Shown here: one piece after another, positions 43,966 through 55,468 of the stretch
How positions within the stretch are numbered: the stretch's first letter is position 1
Layout: each line of letters starts with the position of its first letter
Assembly (NCBI GenBank): GCA_947179155.2
Contig: OX359264.1
Coordinates: forward strand, 6,711,501 to 6,775,500
Direction: 5' to 3'
Origin: Hedera helix
Taxonomy: Eukaryota > Streptophyta > Magnoliopsida > Apiales > Araliaceae
Length of the DNA stretch: 64,000 bases
Position numbers and translations under genes: made by a program
The notes under the pieces: generated by a model
The model's input: only the letters and a program-made list of their open reading frames with translations
The model's database searches: none
Told to the model about the DNA's origin: nothing

Positions 43966-45851
43966 AATTTTATAAAATATAAAATTTAATTTTTCTTCAT
44001 ATATATTTTTCTTGAAACAGTAAGTGGTTAAATTGACAAAATTAAAAGTTCAGGATGTTATGTGCAAATTTTATTGTGTCGGACAATATTCGAATTATCA
44101 AAGAATATTCGTTTGGTCAGGAGAACATTCGTTCTGTCAGGGAATATTCGTACGACGGCGCCATATTAACTAATTATTGGTAGACCCCACAAAGAAATAT
44201 TTTCGGATATAGAAAATGACAATATTAACCTTTTAAATAAAAAATGGTCAACGGTACTGTCATTTTTAGCTGTTAAAATACCCGTCGATAAAAGAATAGT
44301 AGCATATGGTATTTCATGATATTTTACTGTAAAACACGGTATTACATAGTAACACACAATGGTGCACAGTGTCTCATATTATTGATCTGATAAAATAATT
44401 TTTACATAGTATTCATCAATAATTGTTGATACACTGTATTTTACATTATTCATTTAATAATTGTCATTACACTGTATTTTATATCATTGAATCAATAATT
44501 ATTATTGCACTATATTTTAAAATTATTGAACCAAATAATTGTCACGATAACAAATACACAGTAAATTATATTATTAAATTAATAATTATTAGTAACGTGT
44601 TTCTTACATTATTGTTGAATTATTACTATTATTATTGTAACATTACCTAAATTATTATATTATTAGTGAGTATTTCTATTATTATATGTGAATAGTATGT
44701 GGACCTTCTGTGGGGACCACATGAGAAATGGGCATGAAAAATGAGTTTGCTGGAGATGTTTGGTGAAGGAAAAAGGCAGTCAGGTTGCGTTGCTAATATG
44801 GAAAATTCAAGCTGGCGTGTAACACGCTAGCAGCTCACCTACCATACACAGTACACTCCCTTCTCTGATAAATAGGTTCTCAGCTGAATAGAAAAATCAC
44901 ACATAAAACATAAAAATTTTCTGCAAGTATTTTATGAGTATTTATCTAAGAATAGTAAGATTTTTTTGAGTGTTAGTAAACCAAAATGAGTACAGTAATT
45001 TCTCAAGTAAGTATTTTATTTAAAGAGTAGTAATTGTGTAAGACCCCGAATTTTATGAAATACAAAATTTAATTTTTCTTTATATATATATATTTTTTTT
45101 TTGAAACAGTAAGTGGTTAAATTAACAAAATTGAAAGTTAAGGATGTTATGTGCAAATTTTATTTTGTCGGACAATATTCGCTTTGTCGGGGAATATTCG
45201 TTTGGTCGGGGAATATTCGTGCCGTACGACGGCGCCGAAATAATAAATTATTGGTGGACCCCACAACGGAATATTTGTCGGATATAGAAAACGACAGAAG
45301 TAACATTTTTAAATAAAAATAGTCAACGGAACTGTTAAAATACCGGTGATAAAAGAATAGTAGCATACGGTAGTTTATGGTATTTTCTGTAGCACACGGT
45401 ACTCTACAGTAACACACGGTATTGCATAGTGTCTCATATTATTGGTCTGATAATTGACACCGTAACTGTTACGCATCATTTCATCGATAATTGTCACTGC
45501 ATAATATTTTATATTATCAATTCAATAATTGTTGTTACACAGTATTTTGCATTATTGATTTAATAATTGTCATTACACTGTATTTTATATCATTGAGTCA
45601 ATAATTGTTGTTGCACTGTTTTTAAAATTATTGAACCTAATAATTGTCACAGTAACATATGCACAGTAATTCACATTATTGAATCAATAATTGTCATTAC
45701 ACAGTAACGTATGCTTTATTTTACATTATTGTTATCTCTATTATGATGGTATTTAAACAGTTGTATTTCATTAATTTATTGACTTGATATCTAAGAGCTA
45801 ACTATACTGTATTTATAACAATTAGTCATAATAATTGAATTGATAAAGTTA

Positions 45852-46100
45852 TTTGTTTATAATATAAAGTTAGGTGATTATTAGGTGATATGAAATGAAT
45901 GGTGTAGATTAAAGTGTGAATTATTGTTGAATAATTGAATTGATTTGTTTATAATATAAAGTTAGGTGATTATTAGGTGATATGAAATGAATGGTGTAGA
46001 TTAAAGTGTGAATTATTGTTGAATAATTAAATTGATTTGTTTATAATATAAAGTTAGGTGATTATTAGGTGATATGAAATGAATGGTGTAGATTAAAGAT
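45852..46100. repeat. 92-bp tandem repeat, about 2.7 copies
   Basis: Units starting TTTGTTTATAATATAAAGTT at 45852, 45944 and 46036, nearly identical, followed to about 46180 by shorter derivatives of the GAATGGTGTAGATTAAA part. Confidence 0.93.
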
Positions 46101-46510
46101 AATATAATATTTGAAATGGATGGTGTAGATTAAAAGATGATCTTTAAATGAATGGTTTAGATTAAATGAATGATAAGATTTTTGGCTATAAATAGAAGCC
46201 TTAACTTAAGGATTTTTCATAAACTTCCTTACTTGTTCTTTCTTTCTCTCTCTAAATACTTCTTGTGAAAGTTCTCTCTAAGTGTGCTTAAGTCATCTTG
46301 AGTATTTGTGAAGATCTATAAGTATACGTGTACTGTTCAAGTTAATCAACCTCATTTAAATCAATATCCAGTCACGTGTTGAGGTAAGGGATACCATCTT
46401 TTTCATCTTCCATTATTCAAACGTACTATGGTAAGGGATTATCATTATTTGATTCTCGATAATAATATTGTTTCTTCCTTACTCATAAGACGTGCCTTTT
46501 ATTTCCATGT

Positions 46511-46795
46511 ATTAAATTGTGGGAATAACCTTACGGAGCGGATTGCCGCCTGTTGGTGAATAACCTTTCGTATTCATTCATTATTAATCTCTGAGAATAA
46601 CCTTACGGAGCGGATTGCCGCCTGTTTGGTGAATAACTCTTTGTACTCAAATTCTATTAAATTGTGGGAATAACCTTACGGAGCGGATTGCCGCCTGTTT
46701 GGTGAATAACTCTTTGTACTCAAATTCTATTAAATTGTGGGAATAACCTTACGGAGCGGATTGCCGCCTGTTGGTAAATAACCCTTTGTATTAAT
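46511..46795. repeat. 73-bp tandem repeat, 4 copies
   Basis: Units beginning near 46511, 46583, 46656 and 46729, each with GGGAATAACCTTACGGAGCG and GATTGCCGCCTGTT. The first two differ more than the last two, suggesting stepwise expansion. Confidence 0.93.
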
Positions 46796-48869
46796 TTCCT
46801 TCACCTTTTGTTAATCAAACCTGCTACGGTAAGGGATATTATTTTCTTTCATACTCCTAAATCGAAATTTATTATGGAACTATTGCTTCTATAATTCCTG
46901 AAAATATTATATGTTCCATAATAGTTGAACTTCATTATTTCAACTGAACCTTCCTATTTACGTGAACCTTTCTATTGAATTGTAACCGTTATTCTGAACT
47001 GTGGATCTTGAATATCATTTTTAAATTTCACTCCACATCATGTTGACAATTTGGACATTATTTGAATCTGTACAAAGTAAACTTCCGATACTTATTGTTA
47101 TCCTATTTCTTCTGTTCATCATTTATATCATTCTAATCATCCAAAAATCAAGCTGTTGTGAATATCTGTGGTCGGGGGCACAGATGTGATATATTTGTTG
47201 AACAGATGATAGGTTAAAGGCGATATAATAGGTTAAAGGCGATACATCTGTTCGGTGTCTTTTATGGCACGTGGTGAATGTTTTCTTTGGCCCGTAGTGC
47301 AAAGATGAACTGTTGTTTGGTATGATTATGACCAAAGGCTGAATCTGGTATAATCATGACCGTTGGTGTTATATTGAATGTCTTTGGCCCGTAGTGCAAA
47401 GATGAACTGTTGATCTGCATGATTATGATCAGGAACTGTGAATTTGTATTATCTTGACTAATGATATTTCAGATGATAAAAGTTGATGATGTTTTTCCTA
47501 AAAAGAGAACCGAGTGGACATTATAGTCTGCATTATTCTTCTAATAGATTACTCATTCCGTTGCTATTATTGATCTGAACGTTGTTTAAGAATTTAACTG
47601 CAGTTTTTGATATAAACCTTGTAGTCTATTGTATTCTATCAAGAACTCAACTGTTGAAGACTAATGATAATTTATTCGTCATTATCTTAGTCATGATATT
47701 CTTTACTGGGCTATTTGAGCTCACCATTTCTTTTGTTCCATTGTTTTTTCAACAGGAGATGAAAACATAACAGGGTCTAGCCGGGGAATGGAGTGAGGGT
47801 CCGAGGAATAGTTATCATAGTCTTCACGTTTTGTAAAATAGTGTGGCAATAATAGTGAAGACTTAGTTGTGTATTATTATACACTGTATTGTAGTACGTT
47901 GTGCTTTGTTGTAATAATTTTGTTGTAGTCTTTTGACGACTCAAGTTTGGGCTGTGTGGGCCCAGATTTGGGGGCGTCACAAATTGCAAAAATACTTATT
48001 TCATACGGTATTCACAAATCTTTCTTTAAAAGACTACTCTTTAAGAAAATTTATTTTGAAAAATTTCATTTGGAAAAGTTATTTTGAATTATTATTTCAA
48101 AAACTATTTTTTAAATTGTTATACTTTATTACACTACAAAAAAAATTATATTATATAAATACTTTTGATAGTTCATAATATACGAGTTATCATATACCAT
48201 GAAATTTATATGTGGTAATTACTAATTATATTATAAATATATAGGTTGATTAACTACATTTAAAGCAGTCTCTTTTCACGTGATAAAGTAAGGAATACCA
48301 TTTTTTTCATCTTCCATCATTCAAACTTACTACAATAAGGGATATCATTTCTTTTATACTCTTAAATTTACTATGGTAAGTATTGTTCGGTGAAACTTTT
48401 GAAATGATTATAATTTTCTTAATAGTTTACGTTTCATTTAATATCATTTCAATTGAACCTTTCTATGGAACTTCAATTGTTCTATTGAATTATGGATCTT
48501 AAATATCATTCTTGAATTTGATTCCACATCATGTTGACAATTTGGACATTATTTAGATCAGCACAAAGTAAAATTGTAAACTTTCGATATCTATTATTTA
48601 TCCAATTATTCTCTTTCTTTTGTTCATCATTTATATCACTACTATTTATTTTAATCATCATAATCATGTTGTTATGAATATCTATGACTTGGAGCACAGA
48701 TAATAGGATAAAAGCGATATATTTGTTGTGTGTCTTTTAGAACACGTGAGAAATGTTCTATTTGGCTTAAAGTAAAGAATAACTGTTGTTTGACATGATC
48801 ATGACCAGTGGTGTTCAGTTTGATCATATCAATTTCTTTCAATTCTAATATCAATTTGATCATATAGAG

Positions 48870-49660
48870 ACATGGAAGCAGTTTTTACGAAAAAATAAAT
48901 AAATTAAAAGAACAAAAGCAATCGATTTATGAAAAACAGGTGGGAGACAAGAGTCATATTGGAAATCTTAATAAACAACAATAAATATGACGTTTTATTT
49001 TTCTTTGTTTACTTTTAAATTCCTAAAAGTGTTTAATTTGACTCTTAACTTTTGAGCCACTTGTGGGTTGGACAAAAAAGCTTTAAATTTGCTTGGGCTT
49101 AAAACATAAGCCCAAAGGCCACTTTTTGTGGGCTGGACTACTCGTGCACTTGAACCGTTTTTATCAAGTCTAAAAAGTATTATCAAAAAATATTTATCTA
49201 GGGTGTTTTTACCAATTTGAATATAACTAAGAAAATAGTCAAAAGTCGAATAGAAGTCTCATTTTGAATATAATTAATCCCCTTGTATTTAAGGGTACTT
49301 TATGCATATTGTAGGTAGTATTAATTTTTAAGAGACTGCATGAATTCTACATGAATAAGTTTAGAGACAAAAAATTTAAATACAAAATTAAATACTATAT
49401 CTATATTAATTATTAAAAAATAAAGCATGACACAGATTTCAATGTCATACTCCACTTTTTAATAGTTAAGACAAATGTAATATTTAAATATTTTACACTT
49501 ATACTAGTCATTCTATATTTCTGTTTAGTAGAGTCGTGTGGTTGGGTGAACGCATTTTTAATTTGAATAGGGCTTTAATTAGTAGTATACAAACTTTAAA
49601 AAACTTATAAACAATTATGAAATAAAAAGTAAATATCGAATGCACCCATATTCTATACAC
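48870..49660. repeat. Direct repeat D2, right of the nested LTRs
   Basis: Partner of D1 (43115-43965), in the same orientation. It has AT-rich sequence (GAGACAAAAAATTTAAATAC) where D1 has the G run. Confidence 0.85.
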
Positions 49661-51464
49661 TAGGAACTGATATTTTTTATTAAAAAAATTAATAATTTTA
49701 TATAAAAAAACATAAATAATAAATAAATTTTATATTTATATGAGAAATAATTTATGAAAATATCAAAAAAAATTTATTAAAATAACAATTTTATAAATGC
49801 GTGGTTATAGTCACGAGAGATAACGTGCAAGAAAGATAAATGTCATTACATTTGAGGATATGATATGTAACGGTTCATACTTACTACAAATATTCTATCT
49901 GTGTTAAATTATAAGATCAATATTAATTTTAAAAAAATTAATTTATTATATTTATAAATTTTAAAAATAATAATTCTTATAACTAGTAATAATTTTTAGA
50001 CAGTATATAATATTCATAATTATATTAATATATGCTAAATAAATTTATATCAATTTTAAATTTAAAAATATTTAAAATTAATTTTTTTTAAAAATAATAT
50101 TAGTCTTATAATTTAACTAGTATTAATTCATTCTTTCCGTCTCTTTTTTTTTTACAATATATCAAATCATCAATCAATTCAATTGGATGAGATTTGTTAT
50201 CAGTAATTCATAATCTCGTCTTCCTTTGTTATAAATTGGCTGAGATGTCAAAAGAAAATTGGTGAGAAAGGGCTACCTAGCCCTTTTACTTTCTATTTTT
50301 TTTAACAGTTATTAAAATATAATAAAATTGTAATTTGTTATTAAAAAAATAAAATAATTACAATAAAAATTAGGAAAGATAGTCGATCGTAGTTTTAGCG
50401 CTAATGGACCCTATAAAAATTCTTGAAATACAGTTATACTTTAAAAAATAATAATAGAATATATAAATTTAAACTGTTTTTCAACATGGGTAACAAAAGA
50501 ACAAACCGTCATAATAACACCACATTCAAATCTAAACAATTTATTTTGAGTTAATTACAAAATATTCCTCTACCACAAAATTTCACTTTTAACAAATTAT
50601 CAATTTTCTCAATAGTGTTCTTTCAAGTTTAAATTTTTACAAAACTATTTCATTTTAATTTATTGGTGAAATTATAAATCAAAACTCACGTTTTATATAT
50701 AAGTTGAGTACACATTTAAACCATTCAAAACGTATGAATGTAACAATAAATACATTATATAAAACATAAATAACATATTTACCAATAATTTCAAACATGT
50801 ATGTGAAGGATTCAACCTATAGTTTTACGAATATGTTAAAAGGTGATAGTTTTGAAGGAAAAAAAAATAAACTTCAAAAAACACAATTGAGAAAATTAGT
50901 ATTTTGAGGCTAAAATTTTTTTTTTGTAAATTTTTGAGTAATATTTTTGCAGTTTACTCATCTATCTTCAACAATTCATGTACCAAAAAAACGTTTCACA
51001 AATGAAAAAAATAAAAAAATCTCCCAAACAGAAGGAGTAAAATCTCTCAAAAGATGATAATAAAATCCTCAAAAAAAAAAAAAATCATCTTATGAAAAAA
51101 AAAAATCTCATAAAAAGTAAAAACAAACTTTACAAGAAAAAGAATAATCTTTTAAATATAAATACAGAATATTTAGAGGAGAGGTATCTCTAAAAGAAGA
51201 GTTCTTTTTAAATTTAAAATTTAAAATAAAGACAAAAGTAGAGAGAAAGGAAAAAAAAAAAAAAAAAAAGAGGCCAGCTAGCCCCGAAAAGTTCGTAAAT
51301 GTTAAGCTAATTTAATATTTTTACAAGTGTGTCCTATTTGATCTTGTGAAAATATTAAATTAACTTATAAAAATATCAATTCATATGAGAATTGATATTT
51401 TTATAAGTTAATTTTATATTTTCAGAAGAAATTCAAATGATTTATTATGGTTTGCCATGCCTGA
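49661..51464. other. 3' flank of copy B
   Basis: AT-rich sequence with A- and T-runs (for example 51250-51270) and no gene. It contains direct and inverted AT-rich motifs near 51320-51425 (AATTGATATTTTTATAAGTT) forming a small hairpin. Confidence 0.5.
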
Positions 51465-51581
51465 TTATTTGGCTGTTCGAGTTTCAGGTGGTCCTATGAA
51501 CAATTCCGTCTCGACATCCACAATTTCTCTTCTTGGAACTTCATTCCATGTAATTTCCAGGGGCAACGTTGGCAGTTTGCA
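51465..51581 (-). CDS. AGL14/AGL19-like: Copy B exon 7: C-terminus and stop
   Basis: 117 bp beginning CKLPTLPLEITWNEVPRREI and ending LFIGPPETRTAK. The SOC1 motif DVETELFIG is intact, suggesting the tail has been under selection or the duplication is not old. Confidence 0.9.
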   Translation of the reverse strand, partial: CKLPTLPLEITWNEVPRREIVDVETELFIGPPETRTAK

Positions 51582-54500
51582 CTGAAATCAATTAAGCCTC
51601 ATGTTATATTGCAATTTTAATTGATAGTAATGATTTTAATGTACGAATTTTATGACATGTTAAATAATTAATTCTATGTATCAGTATTCGTTAAATTGGA
51701 GGGAAGTAACTATTCCCCTTCTCAAAATACTCCATCCGTCATTTTTTAATTGACGTTTTAAAATTATAAACATAAATTAAAAAATATAATAAATATCTTA
51801 TCAAATTAACTATATTGAGTATAAAATTTTAATAATAACCTTCTAAAATTTATTGAAAAGATAAAAAATTAAAAAATTAGACTTTAATCATAAAGGATAC
51901 TATAGAAAATTAAGCATTTAATATTTCCTTAAAATTAACAAACGACAAATAAAAATAAACAAAAATCTCTCCCTTTCAAAACAAATAAAAAAGGACGGGG
52001 AGATATAAGAATACTTTTGCAGCTTTAAAGTTAATTTGAGGTCTTTTAAGAATTCAAAATTGTTGATTTGTTTAACATTTGAAAACAATCATTCTCATAC
52101 TAGTAAACCCTTTTATATAATTTATAATTTTCATAATTAAAATATCTAAAATTAAATAAATTCATATAAATTTAGCAATATGATAAATAATGCTTCAAAA
52201 ACGTTAAATTTGATCCTATATTTAGGAATTAAGGAAGTGGTTAATGAGATTATACTCTTATTTGTTTAATAAAAAAGTCCTACTTATCATTTTTTGTTCA
52301 AAAAATGATTCATATTTTTTTTATGATAATATAAAATTATATTTTCTCAATTTACTATCACTATTCTATTATCATGTTATTACTACTAAACTAAATACTC
52401 AATAATCATAATAACAAACATGAAATGAAAATATATTCTTAAAATTGGTAAATTTTGTAAATAAAACTTTTGTGGAGCGAAGAGTAAGGGCTAATAGCAC
52501 TTTAGTCCCACAAAATTTTACCCGTGTTATAATTGAACCTTTAATGTACCAATCCTCTCAATTTGGACCTCCGAATACTGCTAAGTAAATAGACCCAAAT
52601 TGGTAATCCGGTGGATTCTTTACCCAAAAGTGATGACATGGCACAACTCTTTCTTATAAAAATTAAGCTGAAATATCGAATTTAGGTGTCTATTGATCAT
52701 AAATTAACAGTACTTGGGGTCTATATCAGAATCATTGGTACTTTAGGAACCAATTATAAAACGAATAGAATTTCGAGTGATAAAAATGATATAATACATA
52801 TAATATCTACAAGTTATAAAGGCTAAATTAAAACTTGAGATATAGTATAATTTAGGCTCAAAAATGATTTGCATCCTAAATTTTATTTTCTATTAAAAGT
52901 ATATTAAACTTTAAGCAAAAGAATAAATAAATAAATTGCATCGTCTACTTTATTTTTCATCCATTTACTTGACTGAATCGTTAAAATAAAGGGTAATAAA
53001 AGTAAAATATTAAAATTTTCTTAATATCACTTTTAAAGGAACACTGAAGTACGTACAATTTGTACCTCAAATTTTTTCAAGAAATTGGTCTAGAATAATA
53101 AACTATAGGAAATTCTAGAACATATACATAAAAAAAAAAACAAAAGATTAGTATATACATTATAAAAAAATATCTAAGTAGAATAAAAAAGAAAAGAAAA
53201 GAAAAGGAAGAAAAAATAACAAAAAAACTATAAGAAAAAAAAAAAAAAAAAAAAGAACAAAAAATACATAATAAACAAAAAATAAAAAGAGACGATGAAA
53301 GACGAAAAAACTTTTCCAAATCTCATAAGCCGCCAAATCCCTCTCATATTCTAATATTTTGTTTATCTTTGTTTTAATATTTTGTTTTGTATAAAAATAT
53401 AAATCTTTTACCCTTTTAAGCGACCCATTCAACCAAATGGATGGAAAATAGAGCGGAGGGTGTTTTTAATCAAAAATAAATTTAGGATACAGACCAATTT
53501 TTAGCCTAAACTAATTGTGATTTAGTGGTTTATAGATAATTAGACATAATTATACACTAACATACCTCTTCCTTCATATGCTGAATCTTCTGCTTAAACA
53601 ACTTGCACTGAAATTACGAAAAAATTAATGTCAAATTGATTGTTCAATTTTATCTTTAGAAGATGCTAAAGAATATATAGCAACGGTAGTGAATACTTGG
53701 AATCAAAGTCATGAAAAGGATGTATCATCTTTTATGGTTTTGTGTTGGATATATATTTTTCAAGGATGTATGACATATATAGTTTATACTAAAACAAAAT
53801 TCATGCTATTAATTATTTCTGTATTTTGCTAAAAAGATAAAAATAGTAATATATTGTGAGCCCATAAATAAAATTAAAATTCACATCGAATGAATTAAAA
53901 TAAAAATAACGAATAACAAACAATGAACAATGGGTAATGAATGAACGAACAAATTAAAAGACTAAAAAAAAAGAAAAATCTAATATCGTTTCTGGAGATT
54001 GGTAGGGTTCGCCCCTAAGGGTTCCCTCTCTTAATGATAAAAATGCCCGATAATGAATACCCGATTGAATCTAACTTGAATTTCAAGAACGAAACAAGGA
54101 CAAAACGAGAAAATAAATTGAAAAAGAGATGAAACCCTAAGGATCTCCCCCTAGAGTTCGCCCCATTGGGGTAGTCTTTTCCCGCTCCGTGATGTGTTTC
54201 TTTAGTTTCTTTGACAATAAAATTAATTTATGAAATCTTTCTAAACTTAATATTATACAACCTTAAAAGTACAATTTAAGATGTGTTGTCATGAGTTCCG
54301 AGATAGAAAGCTCAGAAAAACACCTTATATTAGGAATCGGTTGATTATCATTAAGGGTATTTCTAAAATTTTTTCTTTTGACATGTACCTGACCCATGAC
54401 CTGGAGCCTATAAATAATCCGTCACTTGACAAGCGAAGAAACTTTTGGTACCTTGAGAATTTTTGCCACCTGAAAGCTCTCTTTCTCTCTCATTCTCTCT

Positions 54501-55256
54501 CACACTCAAAAACAAAGAAGTTGGAAGGAATTGAAAAATTATAATCAACTCTGAATTGAGTGAACGAAAATATTGGCATTTCCTATCTTGAATTCACTCG
54601 AAACATTTGTCACACCTCTCAGACACCAGCGATTACGTCATAATCCTGAGAGTTCTACCACGAGTTACTCTGGTAGTTGCTCACCGATTCTTCTCCCCTT
54701 TCCAATATTTCGACCAATTATATACTCTTTGTGAATTTATCGCCTGTACCATTACTACGAACACTAACCCTAACAAAATACGCAATTTCAGTGCCTACAC
54801 ATATATAAAATTTTACTAATATTTTCTCAGTTTTAGAAAAGTATTCTTATTTATAAAATTTATTTTATTTATATTCATAAATTTATTGAGTGTTTAGTTT
54901 AAAAGTGATGGTATAATAATAAAATTATGATAGTAAATTTAAACTGATGTTTAAGAGAAACTTTTAGGTCTGCGAGTTTATTTTTTTTTAGCTTTCATTT
55001 TCAATGTGGTCATGTTAGTGTGTGTTTATTAATACTGTAATTATCATTGTTTTCTTATTATATTTCATTGCATTTGTTATGGCATCCCTTAAGAATGGGG
55101 CATTTGTTATGGCATCCCTTACGAATGTGGCTTCACAAAAAATAATTTGAAGACCCCTGTTCTTTTATACTACCATAGAAACAAAATGAGACTATTTTCA
55201 TATAATGAAGAATTTTACAAACGAGACTGTACGTGGATAATTTATTTTGGAAAAAG

Positions 55257-55294
<38 letters not shown>

Positions 55295-55437
55295 ACGAAC
55301 CTTTTTTGCCCTAATGTTGCTCAAAGTTATCTCTAACTGGTTTTCTATCTCTTGTAGCTCGGCTGCGCTGTAAGACTCCAAACCAACTCCCAAGAGCTTT
55401 CTGCATTAATGTGTTAGTTTTACAATGTGAAATTTAG

Positions 55438-55468
<31 letters not shown>

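Larger units (their letters stand above)
45037..47981 (+). mobile_element. Solo giant LTR (2.95 kb) nested in a relative
   Basis: It starts TGTAAGACCCCGAATTTTAT and ends GATTTGGGGGCGTCACA, with AATTG duplicated at 45032-45036 and 47982-47986. It contains two tandem-repeat arrays. No coding frame of note. Confidence 0.9.
43966..48869 (+). mobile_element. Diverged giant LTR interrupted by a related solo LTR
   Basis: It begins TATAAGACCCCGAATTTTAT and is homologous to the start of the inner LTR at 45037 (GAAACAGTAAGTGGTTAAAT, TTATGTGCAAATTTTATT). After the inner LTR, 47987-48869 continues with segments matching the later half of the inner LTR (TCATGTTGACAATTTGGACA). The terminal GGCGTCACA is missing; the sequence runs straight into direct repeat D2, so the 3' end is truncated. 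Confidence 0.7.

Noticed and set aside
53077..53432. Phenylalanine-rich frames resembling a membrane protein
   Set aside because: They are the complement of A-rich intron sequence in copy B intron 5.
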